From the IMG/VR virus record IMGVR_UViG_3300034101_001509, positions 1-54,299 of that record: DNA of 54,299 nt. One strand, 5' to 3'. The stretch is from a virus. The notes under the pieces were generated by a model. It was not told the origin of the DNA, did not search any database, and saw only the letters and a list, made by a program, of their open reading frames with translations. Shown one piece after another: positions 1 through 7,031 of the stretch (positions are counted from its first letter, which is position 1; every line of letters begins with the position of its first letter). Position numbers and translations under genes: made by a program.

Positions 1-309
1 ACCACCAACTTTTAGTTTACCATACCAATAATCCATCACATCTACCCAAGGATGTACATGTTCTAAACAGTGCGAAGAGAAGATGTAATCTAAATTTTCG
101 TAAGGGAAATTAAGAGCATCATAATTTCCTTCTAAAATTGGATCCACAAGATTTGCACCAGGAAATGCCCATTCAGGTTTCATACATCCAACATCTACAC
201 CATTTCCTTTACAAACATGTTTAGCAAATGGTATGGCAAATTGAGCAGCATTTCCTTCACTTTGAAATTTTGGATATTTTTTATTATTGAATATTATTAT
301 TTCAAGCAT
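1..309 (-). CDS. SAM-dependent methyltransferase, N-terminal part (cut by window edge)
   Basis: The reading frame starts with ATG at 309 and is still open at position 1, so only 103 residues are visible. A glycine-containing DVGC motif near residues 39-42 resembles the SAM-binding motif I of class I methyltransferases. DYIFSSHCLEHV near residues 78-89 resembles the post-motif region of the methyltransferase-11 type. The start overlaps the end of the upstream glycosyltransferase by eight bases, which places it in the same operon. The substrate cannot be read from the sequence; in this setting a sugar or nucleotide-sugar methylation is plausible, but that is inference. The family is fairly clear, the specificity unknown. 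Confidence 0.7.
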   Translation of the reverse strand, partial: MLEIIIFNNKKYPKFQSEGNAAQFAIPFAKHVCKGNGVDVGCMKPEWAFPGANLVDPILEGNYDALNFPYENLDYIFSSHCLEHVHPWVDVMDYWYGKLKVGG

Positions 310-1048
310 GAATATATTTCCACGGAATGTTAAAAAGTTCTTTAATATCTTTTTCTGTATGTGGACTTCTAGTTACACATAGAAAATTTGTTTTATTTTT
401 GAGATTTAATTTTTCTAAAATATACATTAGTGAAGTATCAACTGTTAATGTAGAATGCATATTTTCAAAAACTTTACACCAATCAAACAAAGTAAATCCT
501 TCCACAAATCTCATTTCACAAATATCCATTGATGGAAAATTATTTGCTAGATGTGTTATATTTTTCTTTATATTATGAGGTTGTGTTACATAATTTTGAT
601 TAAGAAACAAATAATCTTGATTATCTTTAAGTCCTAAAACATCATAAAATAATTCATTTTCTTTTTTAAGATTTCTATTAAACTCTAATTCTTTTTTCCA
701 AATTTTCCAATCTAAATTACAAATTCTATATTTAGATTGCATTATTTCAGACTTAATGGGTTGAATCATATGACTAGAATAACCAAGAGGAATAAAACAA
801 TCTTGATTTTCTGTGAATAATATTTTCTTTTTCTCATAAGATGAAAGAAAAAAGTCTTTAAGTGGAAAATCTTGAGTATTGTCATAGAACTCAATATTTT
901 TATCCAGATACTCGGAAACGTGTAATATGCTTGGGGATATTGGCCAAACTACTCTATAATCATTTCTAAGAAATATTTTTGCTATTCCTTGACAAAAAAT
1001 TATATCACCAATTCCTGCTTCTTGTTGTAAAATACAAATTTTCTTCAT
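302..1048 (-). CDS. Glycosyltransferase, GT9 (heptosyltransferase)-like
   Basis: A protein of 248 residues from the ATG at 1048, which forms an ATGA overlap with the stop of the preceding fusion gene. A longer frame to 1075 would require a much deeper overlap and a non-ATG start. The N-terminus has a beta-strand followed by GIGDIIF (residues 12-18), the glycine loop seen in ADP-heptose-type GT9 transferases and relatives. Near the C-terminus VDTSLMYILEKL (203-214) resembles the conserved acceptor/donor-side segment of phage and bacterial GT9-like proteins. It is likely a cytoplasmic sugar transferase. Donor and acceptor are unknown, and assignment to GT9 rests on motif shape only. Confidence 0.6.
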   Translation of the reverse strand: MKKICILQQEAGIGDIIFCQGIAKIFLRNDYRVVWPISPSILHVSEYLDKNIEFYDNTQDFPLKDFFLSSYEKKKILFTENQDCFIPLGYSSHMIQPIKSEIMQSKYRICNLDWKIWKKELEFNRNLKKENELFYDVLGLKDNQDYLFLNQNYVTQPHNIKKNITHLANNFPSMDICEMRFVEGFTLFDWCKVFENMHSTLTVDTSLMYILEKLNLKNKTNFLCVTRSPHTEKDIKELFNIPWKYIHA

Positions 1049-2559
1049 TGTGTTAATGTTTCTTGTGGCGACCACAGATAATGGTACATGATTTCATCGA
1101 AATTATACTCACTTTGTACTAAACCAGATTCCAACAAACGATCACAATAATCCGCATCTTCCGCATAATTTTTATCAGGGAATCCAATTGCTTTTGCAAT
1201 TTCAGTTCTTACTGGATTTAAATGATTTAGTGGGCGATATTGCTTTCCATCTTTCTTGAAGTGTCCATTATTTATGTTTGCATGATTGAACAACATTGTA
1301 GGTTTTTCTGAAACATAATACATACCCCAAAACCCAATTCCATCATATATTTCTTTATCTAATTTATTAAAAATTTTAGGAATATAATTTGGCGAAACCA
1401 AATCGTCGTCGTCAATAAAACATACATATTCGCCATTTGCTTTGTCTAAAACTTCATTCCTTTTATCACCAACAGTTCTAGTTCCATCATCATTAACAAT
1501 AATTACTTCAATTCTATTTGCAATACTAATTAGAGTCTGATCGTTTAAATTTTTAATTAATCTCAATAACTTATCTTTTCTTTGAGGAACTGTCAATATT
1601 CCTATTGTCCAAAGAATATTAGTCTTAGATATTTTATTATCTCTATACTTTATTATTTCTTCTTTTATTCTTTGAAATAAATCTCTACCATATTCTTTTG
1701 CTTTTTCATAATTAGCATCAATATATGGTTTCATTTCATTATAAGTTTTTTCATTTATAGAATTTATCTTTATTAAAAATTCTTCATATGTTTCAAACAT
1801 TATAATTCCACGATCATCGAAAAAATCACCGATATTAGGACAACCCCAATAAATAGGAACTGTTTTTGTTAACAAACAATCAATTAATTTTTCTGTAAAA
1901 TAGTTCTTTTCGTAACTACTTTCTACAGCAATACTAAACATAGAATTAAACAAATTGATTTTATCATCATTTGGTATCAATCCATCATGTAATGTATTTG
2001 AAAAATTAAAATTATTTGTTGGATATCTTGTGCTAGAATAAAATTTAGTATGTAATTCAATTTTATTTCTTTGATTCCAAATCATACATCTTAAATTATA
2101 TCCTGGTTTTCCTAGATGTGATGTTGTTAAAAAAGATACGTTATATTCTTTATTAAGAATTGGTATTTGTGATTCATCAAATACACCTAAAGAATCTAAA
2201 TGATTTTCTTTCTTTTTATTTAACCAAGTTCCACCATATGGAAAAAATACAGCATTATCACAATTATTGATTATTTCTTCTTCAGAGGTTAATATTAAAT
2301 CATATTGATTAGAATTTGTAATAATATTAACATTTGTTTCTCTATTAGTAGAAGTGGAAGGTTCGTTAGAACAAACAAAAACTTTAAATGAACTATTATT
2401 AGTAAAATTAATAGTTTCATAAACTGGTTCTAATTTATTGTATTTGTTATGTAACGCTATATCGATTTTTCCAAATCGTGTGAAATGTATTTCACATGGA
2501 AAATCTAAATCAATTGGATCAAAACCAAAATAATCAGCATTATAAATTGTAGCATTCAT
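1045..2559 (-). CDS. Two-domain glycosyltransferase: GT10-like fused to GT2
   Basis: 504 residues with two recognisable catalytic modules. Residues ~50-300 resemble the GT10 (alpha-1,3/4-fucosyltransferase) fold, with the signature YFTEKLIDCLLTKTVPIYWG (220-239) matching the family pattern of Y-x-TEK, a small-residue turn and a P-x-x-x-G end. Residues ~315-500 are a GT-A/GT2 module: VPQRKDKLLRLI opening, VNDDGTRT at 355-362, an acidic FIDDDDL cluster (383-388) as the metal/nucleotide-sugar site and EDADYCDRL (467-475) as the likely general-base segment. It overlaps both neighbours by four bases (ATGA). The two domains probably add successive sugars to one glycan. Sugar identities are inferred from family only. 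Confidence 0.75.
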   Translation of the reverse strand: MNATIYNADYFGFDPIDLDFPCEIHFTRFGKIDIALHNKYNKLEPVYETINFTNNSSFKVFVCSNEPSTSTNRETNVNIITNSNQYDLILTSEEEIINNCDNAVFFPYGGTWLNKKKENHLDSLGVFDESQIPILNKEYNVSFLTTSHLGKPGYNLRCMIWNQRNKIELHTKFYSSTRYPTNNFNFSNTLHDGLIPNDDKINLFNSMFSIAVESSYEKNYFTEKLIDCLLTKTVPIYWGCPNIGDFFDDRGIIMFETYEEFLIKINSINEKTYNEMKPYIDANYEKAKEYGRDLFQRIKEEIIKYRDNKISKTNILWTIGILTVPQRKDKLLRLIKNLNDQTLISIANRIEVIIVNDDGTRTVGDKRNEVLDKANGEYVCFIDDDDLVSPNYIPKIFNKLDKEIYDGIGFWGMYYVSEKPTMLFNHANINNGHFKKDGKQYRPLNHLNPVRTEIAKAIGFPDKNYAEDADYCDRLLESGLVQSEYNFDEIMYHYLWSPQETLTQ

Positions 2560-3221
2560 TTTCTATTTCCCACCAAATTAAATTGTACAGTAGCTTCGTG
2601 TAGTCCCATTTCTCTTAGACTTTTTTCTTTAGATTCACCGTCAGCAATACCCATAGTTATCATTGGTTTTATTCCTTCTGGAATTGGATGAGTTGGCCAA
2701 ATAGCATATGCTTTATTCAACATTCCCATTTTAAGTCTAGAAATAAAATTTGGCAAAACATTAAACATCAATATTTCATGGTCAAATACTTTTCTATCTG
2801 AAGTTTTGATATTTTCTTCACATTGTTCTATCCAATAGTTTAAAAACTCTATAACAATTGGTTTGTATGTTACATAAATTGGAGATGCTTTTGGCAAAGC
2901 AGGATTTACATTTGGAGGAAATCCTTCATAGGCAAATGCCATATCACATTTGTCTTCTAAATCATCAAAGACTTTAAGTTCACCATGTATCAGAGAATCT
3001 ACATCCAACCATATGAATGGTTTCTTTTTCTCCTCAAGAACATCAAGAATAAATTTTGGTTTTGATAAACAATTTAAACGATATTCACCCTTGGAAGGCA
3101 ACTCACGAATATCATGTGGAATATTGTTTTCATTACAATTGATACGTAAGCGTCTTGAATGATCGCTATAATATGTGCGATTGTCTATATCGCAATAGAA
3201 TGAGACTACTTCAGTTTTCAT
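2556..3221 (-). CDS. DxD-type nucleotide-sugar transferase (GT-A fold)
   Basis: 221 residues. FIWLDVDSL at residues 69-77 is a DxD motif at the end of a hydrophobic strand, the usual metal and nucleotide-sugar site of GT-A transferases. It is preceded by CLSKPKFILDVL, which resembles the conserved region before the DxD of GT8/GT77-like and hypothetical phage transferases. No signal peptide or membrane segment is visible, so it should act in the cytoplasm. It overlaps the upstream GT10-like gene by eleven bases and is followed by the GT10+GT2 fusion in an ATGA overlap, so it belongs to the same late-expressed cassette. The exact family and the sugar are uncertain. Confidence 0.6.
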   Translation of the reverse strand: MKTEVVSFYCDIDNRTYYSDHSRRLRINCNENNIPHDIRELPSKGEYRLNCLSKPKFILDVLEEKKKPFIWLDVDSLIHGELKVFDDLEDKCDMAFAYEGFPPNVNPALPKASPIYVTYKPIVIEFLNYWIEQCEENIKTSDRKVFDHEILMFNVLPNFISRLKMGMLNKAYAIWPTHPIPEGIKPMITMGIADGESKEKSLREMGLHEATVQFNLVGNRK

Positions 3222-4044
3222 TGATTAATTCAAATAATTGATCATCAGCAGATTTTAGATCTTTAACACGATTAAAGTTATCTTCTACTGCTTTTATTTT
3301 ACTATGGTATAGATCAGGAGTCAATTGTTTCATATCAAATCCAGGATATAACTCTAAAATACCTTCTGGATTAAAAATTTCATTTATTGTTGGAGTACCC
3401 CAATATATTGGTATAGTTCCAGTAGCAAAGCAATCTGTAATTTTTTCAGTATAGTAAGTTGGATATTTATCATTTTCAATGACTATTTGAAACATGTAAT
3501 CATTCAATGCTTCTGATTTATCCCACGTAGTTTTACCAATACGTTTAGATCCAAGAGCACCACCATATAAATCAATAGTGCCTCTAAGTTGCTCTGCTAC
3601 TGTATGTCTCAGAGCATGACCAAACGAATATCGTTTTGGTGAAGCAACCATTGATACTAATTTTGTTTTATTAAAAACTGATTGTTCTTTTGCCCATGGA
3701 AGATTACTTCCTGCTGGACAGTATCTTACATTTGGATGCTTACCTACCCAATCCATCTCTGACGTAAATACCAAATCATAAGAATTGCATATCTTATCAA
3801 ATTCTTTTTCCCATATATCTCTGGGAAAACTCATAAAATGAAAAATAGCACGGGATTCGCATACCCATGCTATTTTACGTTCTCCTGGTTTTTTCTGATA
3901 TGTCATTCCCACAGGAATGGCAGAGTCAATGAATACTTTTACTGGAAAATCTTCAGTAGTCCAATCAAAATTTTTAGGTTTAAGATCAGAACACGATGAA
4001 TGTTCGATAAGAAAGGGAGCACCGATAGCTTGCATTTTCTTCAT
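3211..4044 (-). CDS. GT10-like (fucosyltransferase-type) glycosyltransferase
   Basis: 277 residues. The C-terminal half holds a strong GT10 signature: FQIVIENDKYPTYYTEKI (185-202), then DCFATGTIPIYWGTP (204-218), close to the alpha-1,3-fucosyltransferase consensus. It is shorter than bacterial FutA-type enzymes and lacks heptad repeats or an amphipathic tail, as is usual for phage members. It is the first gene of the modification cassette. A TATAAATA late-promoter element lies at 4062-4069 directly after the regA stop, and a GTGGAG ribosome site sits 8 bases before the ATG, so late expression is likely. The donor (GDP-fucose or another GDP-sugar) is inferred from family, not seen. Confidence 0.75.
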   Translation of the reverse strand: MKKMQAIGAPFLIEHSSCSDLKPKNFDWTTEDFPVKVFIDSAIPVGMTYQKKPGERKIAWVCESRAIFHFMSFPRDIWEKEFDKICNSYDLVFTSEMDWVGKHPNVRYCPAGSNLPWAKEQSVFNKTKLVSMVASPKRYSFGHALRHTVAEQLRGTIDLYGGALGSKRIGKTTWDKSEALNDYMFQIVIENDKYPTYYTEKITDCFATGTIPIYWGTPTINEIFNPEGILELYPGFDMKQLTPDLYHSKIKAVEDNFNRVKDLKSADDQLFELINEN

Positions 4045-4061
4045 AATATAAACTCCACATG

Positions 4062-4069
4062 TATTTATA
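4062..4069 (-). promoter_or_regulatory. T4-type late promoter for the glycosyltransferase cassette
   Basis: The minus strand reads TATAAATA exactly, immediately downstream of the regA stop codon. By T4 spacing the transcript would start near 4056 with GGAG, giving a leader of about 12 bases before the ATG at 4044. Position, exact consensus and ribosome-site placement all agree. Confidence 0.7.
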
Positions 4070-4468
4070 TTACTTTCCTATATGGTACTTAGGAATTAGA
4101 GTCCATTCTTTCTTTTCTTTATGTGGAATTATCTTAAGACGTGCTAGAGAAAGTTGTGGTTGAGCATACTTAATAGGATCTACCACATCAATCAATCCCC
4201 ACTCAACTAATAATTTGACGATGGTATTTCTTCTTCCCAAGTCGTCTTCAGACATATCTGAATCCAAACCATCAAGAACAAACATTTCCTTAAAATGCAT
4301 AATAGCATATCTACCTCTTTTGTGTAGTATGTGACACGATTGATATAACTTTTTATCATTCTTAGAAGAGACTCCAATACGAGTTAGAGTTTCTTTGACT
4401 TTCAAAAAGTCTTCTTCGTTTTTTAACTTTACTTCTACTCCCAATCCCTCAAAAATATCTTCTGTCAT
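4070..4468 (-). CDS. regA: RegA translational repressor
   Basis: 132 residues, slightly longer than T4 RegA (122). The core is highly recognisable: EEDFLKVKETLTRIG near residue 19, LYQSCHILHKRGRYAIMHFKEM near 42-63 and the terminal WTLIPKYHIGK, each matching T4 RegA closely. RegA binds AU-rich translation-initiation regions of many phage early mRNAs, including those for clamp and clamp loader, and blocks 30S binding. It lies directly after gene 62 as in T4. GGGAG stands 8 bases before the ATG and a TATAAATA element stands upstream, so part of its expression may be late. The ten-residue N-terminal extension (MTEDIFEGLG) is unlike T4. Confidence 0.95.
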   Translation of the reverse strand: MTEDIFEGLGVEVKLKNEEDFLKVKETLTRIGVSSKNDKKLYQSCHILHKRGRYAIMHFKEMFVLDGLDSDMSEDDLGRRNTIVKLLVEWGLIDVVDPIKYAQPQLSLARLKIIPHKEKKEWTLIPKYHIGK

Positions 4469-4493
4469 AATAAACTCCCATATTGACAGAAAA

Positions 4494-4501
4494 TATTTAT
4501 A
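4494..4501 (-). promoter_or_regulatory. T4-type late promoter upstream of regA
   Basis: Exact TATAAATA on the minus strand in the 36-base gap between gene 62 and regA. The predicted start near 4488 gives a leader of about 20 bases carrying GGGAG. In T4 regA is mainly early/middle, so a late element here would be a difference in timing. Confidence 0.6.
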
Positions 4502-4504
4502 TTT

Positions 4505-4876
4505 TTACCGTTTTTGACCACCTTTTTGTATAAATTGTTTAAGATCTTCGACGGAAACTAGATCTAAAACTTCCCTTGCTCTTTGATCTGAATATCCATA
4601 TACTTCTTTAATTACCTCTATATCTTTATTTTCTTCGGGTTTTATCCATTTAGAAAACCTCTTTTTCTTTGAAATCGATGAGAGAAGGTAATCATACTGC
4701 ATTTTCTTGTCCAAACTAGAAACCTGATTCATGCGATTGGCATAAAATATGGTATCTGGAAAATAAGAAAAACACTTATTAATTACGAAAGGAACATATT
4801 CTTTTTCAATCCTTGGGTCGGATGTGAAAAGATTTTCCTTTGTTTGATTTATTGAATTTAGTATATCGGATAACAT
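4505..4876 (-). CDS. 62: gp62 clamp-loader small subunit
   Basis: 123 residues from the ATG at 4876, one base after the gene 44 stop. A GTG at 4891 could extend it by five residues but would overlap gene 44. T4 gp62 is 187 residues, so this copy is shorter. Recognisable pieces are the central SYFPDTIFYANRMNQVSSLDKKMQYDYLL segment and the SKKKRFSKWIK stretch, comparable to T4 FPECMPAVYAMNLI and RGKRYGKWAK. gp62 joins four gp44 subunits to form the ATP-dependent loader that opens the gp45 clamp. Its position between 44 and regA supports the call strongly. Confidence 0.88.
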   Translation of the reverse strand: MLSDILNSINQTKENLFTSDPRIEKEYVPFVINKCFSYFPDTIFYANRMNQVSSLDKKMQYDYLLSSISKKKRFSKWIKPEENKDIEVIKEVYGYSDQRAREVLDLVSVEDLKQFIQKGGQKR

Positions 4877-4877
4877 A

Positions 4878-5822
4878 TTATTTAAAAGCACATGACATCA
4901 TGAGTTGAACAAGACAAGCAACCATATTGATCTCCTGATCCGCAACAAACGCGCTACGATATTGTGCCTCCGCTAGAATCAAGATTGCTTCCGGAATGCT
5001 TTGGTTCTCAAGAACCTCTCCCAGAGCATCGTAGATTTTTCTATAAACCTCCTGTGGAGAAGTTTCGGCATTCAATGCTGCCCATCTACGAACCCCAGCA
5101 AAGTCTTTATTGCGAAGAGATGTGACAAGATTCTTGATTTCAGAATCGGTCACAGAAGTCAATATACCCACATCAATCGTCCCAGAAACACTATATCTCT
5201 GAAGTTCATTCAGAATACGACGCATGTCTGGGAAGTGCTTAGTGATCAACTGACCAAGAACCTTCTTGTCAAACTTAATACCTTCCGAATTAAGAATGAA
5301 CATACATCGCTCCATCATCTTGGCAGCGATCTGAGGTTTTTCTGAGGTTGGAAGAACAAAATCAATACATGTACATCTAGAGTGAATTGGTTCAATGATT
5401 CGTGACTTATAATTACAAGTCAGAATAAATCGACAGTTATTGGCAAATTCTTCAATAGCACCTCGGAGAGCGGGTTGAATGCTATTCGCATTCGAGTAGT
5501 CAAACTCATCTAGAATTACTACCTTCTTAACATCCCCACTCAAAGATACTGTACTGGCAAACTGGCGAATCTTAGTTCTGAGTGTATCAATATTTCCTTC
5601 TTCAGAGCAATTGACAATTATCCAATTTGATCCCATCTCATTACAGAGTGCCTTGGCAACAGTTGTTTTGCCAACACCCGCACTCCCAGAGAACAGTAAA
5701 TTTTGTGGTTCTCCTTTAGCAACCATGTCGCTAAAGGTTGACTTTAGCGACATGGGAAGAACACATTCTTCAATAGTTTTTGGTCGATACTTTTCGACCC
5801 ATAGAAAGTTTTCAGGTTTCAT
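4878..5822 (-). CDS. 44: gp44 clamp-loader ATPase subunit
   Basis: 314 residues from the ATG at 5822 (T4 gp44 is 319). Longer frames start at an ATG at 5834 or a TTG at 5861 and would run into gene 45. It is an AAA+ ATPase: WVEKYRPKTIEECVLP at the N-terminus, Walker A GSAGVGKT (46-53), Walker B ILDEFD (103-108), sensor-1 LTCN (134-137) and arginine-finger SRC (148-150). With gp62 it loads the sliding clamp at primer junctions for the phage polymerase. Gene 45 ends one base before its start, so clamp and loader are one translational unit. Confidence 0.95.
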   Translation of the reverse strand: MKPENFLWVEKYRPKTIEECVLPMSLKSTFSDMVAKGEPQNLLFSGSAGVGKTTVAKALCNEMGSNWIIVNCSEEGNIDTLRTKIRQFASTVSLSGDVKKVVILDEFDYSNANSIQPALRGAIEEFANNCRFILTCNYKSRIIEPIHSRCTCIDFVLPTSEKPQIAAKMMERCMFILNSEGIKFDKKVLGQLITKHFPDMRRILNELQRYSVSGTIDVGILTSVTDSEIKNLVTSLRNKDFAGVRRWAALNAETSPQEVYRKIYDALGEVLENQSIPEAILILAEAQYRSAFVADQEINMVACLVQLMMSCAFK

Positions 5823-5823
5823 A

Positions 5824-6504
5824 TTATGAATCATACTTTGATGTATTTGCTTCCATAGCAAACCAATACTTGAGAGAAATATTCTTGTTTACAAATTCAC
5901 CAACAATATTTTTACCAAAATTTACTTGATAATCTCCAGGAAGAATTTTAAGATTATCTAGTTTAAAATTAAAAATAAAATTAGGTCCATTCCAATTTTT
6001 ATGTACTATAACTTTCCACTTATTCGTAGTTGGATCACTAGTATTAGATACCGTTGCCACAATATTATTTTCAATTACCACAAATGAAAGATCTGGAAGT
6101 TGTAATATAGATGCTGCTCTGTGAAGTTCAGTAAACTGTTTCTCTGTAAGATCTATAGTAACATCAATTGCTGGCATTATTACATTTTTTGTTGGAAACT
6201 TTAACATTCTAGGTTCAGAATAAAAATATTCTCCCTCAGAATCTCCAGATTTTATCATTACTTTCTTTTCTCCAAAACTATAAGTTGGAGAATTAGATAT
6301 CGTTCCGGCAGCAAGAAATGAATTTAAATCAAATATACCAAATTCAGTATCAAATGTTTCTTCAACAATTGCTACTGCCATAGCATTTTCAGATGGTGTA
6401 ATTGTCTTAATTACGTTACCTGGTTTTACCAGTAAGTTTGAATTCAGACTTGAAAAGTTTTTAAGAATTGATAATGTATTTTTCGAAAAAGTCACAGTTT
6501 TCAT
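5824..6504 (-). CDS. 45: gp45 sliding clamp
   Basis: 226 residues, nearly the T4 length (228). The opening FSKNTLSILKNFSSLNSNLLVKPG and the following FGIFDLNSFL (around residue 57-66) match the T4 clamp pattern LSKDTTALLKNFATINSG and AIYDLNGFL. It forms a trimeric ring that gives the polymerase processivity. In T4 it also activates late transcription by binding gp55 and gp33, which fits the many late promoter elements in this window. It lies directly upstream of gene 44 with one base between. Confidence 0.93.
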   Translation of the reverse strand: MKTVTFSKNTLSILKNFSSLNSNLLVKPGNVIKTITPSENAMAVAIVEETFDTEFGIFDLNSFLAAGTISNSPTYSFGEKKVMIKSGDSEGEYFYSEPRMLKFPTKNVIMPAIDVTIDLTEKQFTELHRAASILQLPDLSFVVIENNIVATVSNTSDPTTNKWKVIVHKNWNGPNFIFNFKLDNLKILPGDYQVNFGKNIVGEFVNKNISLKYWFAMEANTSKYDS

Positions 6505-6507
6505 AAT

Positions 6508-6684
6508 TTATCTCATAAAGTTGTCTTCGTAATCATCGTCTTCAAAACCGCTCTCAACATAATTTTTAAGTTTTTGTTTTGACCTATTTTTCTCAGAATC
6601 TTTTTCTTTTCTATTTACAGACTTAAGTTGTTTAGGTTTAAACTTATCTTTAAAATTATCCTTTTTGTTTTCTTCACGACTCAT
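6508..6684 (-). CDS. Small highly charged hypothetical protein between the 6.7 kb CBM-like gene and gene 45
   Basis: An ATG at 6684 opens a 58-residue frame ending with TAA at 6508, three bases before gene 45. The product is very rich in Lys, Asp and Glu (MSREENKKDNF at the start, FEDDDYEDNFMR at the end) and is probably unstructured alone. AAAGGAG lies about 14 bases upstream of the ATG, a longer spacing than usual, and no in-frame alternative start improves it. T4 has small genes near 45 (45.1, 45.2, rpbA), but I see no convincing match to any. The position argues for a real small gene in the replication cluster. Confidence 0.6.
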   Translation of the reverse strand: MSREENKKDNFKDKFKPKQLKSVNRKEKDSEKNRSKQKLKNYVESGFEDDDYEDNFMR

Positions 6685-6710
6685 ATCAAAATATTATACT
6701 CCTTTTTATT

Positions 6711-7031
6711 TTACAATTCAACCCAAAACTGATTTGTTTCTTCTTTTACAAAAGTAAATAAAATACCAGTTGAAGGTTTATACCAACGATCTCCCTTATT
6801 TGTATTTATTGGGACTGTTTCTGAAATATAAAAAGATTGATCGTTTCCCAATAATTTCCAAACAAGATCACCATCCTTAGTATCAGGGACTTTGTTTGTT
6901 GTTGGTTTAACAGCAACATAATTTGCTCCATTCCAATCAACAACATCTCCTATTTTATACAAATAAGGATTTCCGTCAACATCATATTGACGATATTTGC
7001 CACGAAAATTTGCTTTATCTGTAACGTTCAT
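6711..7031 (-). CDS. Small protein with carbohydrate-binding-module-like motif
   Basis: 106 residues. The segment YKIGDVVDWNGANYVAVKPT (about 24-43) followed by PDTKDGDLVWKLLG (49-62) resembles the CBM5/12 (chitin-binding type 3) pattern of G-D-x-V with an aromatic, a Y-x-A strand and a later W-x-L-x-G. The C-terminal half repeats a similar rhythm (DRWYKPSTGILFTFV). Such modules are common in phage structural proteins. Its place between gene 46 and gene 45, inside the replication cluster, is odd. The ATG follows the gene 46 stop directly. It could be a virion decoration or a protein acting on host surface glycans; function is not established. Confidence 0.55.
   Translation of the reverse strand: MNVTDKANFRGKYRQYDVDGNPYLYKIGDVVDWNGANYVAVKPTTNKVPDTKDGDLVWKLLGNDQSFYISETVPINTNKGDRWYKPSTGILFTFVKEETNQFWVEL

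Noticed and set aside
302-578. Plus-strand frame at 327-578 opposite the GT9-like gene
   Set aside because: No motif or ribosome site; the minus-strand gene with ATGA coupling explains the region.
5001-5829. Plus-strand frames across gene 44 (5001-5345, 5611-5829)
   Set aside because: Antisense to conserved AAA+ motifs, with no start signals.
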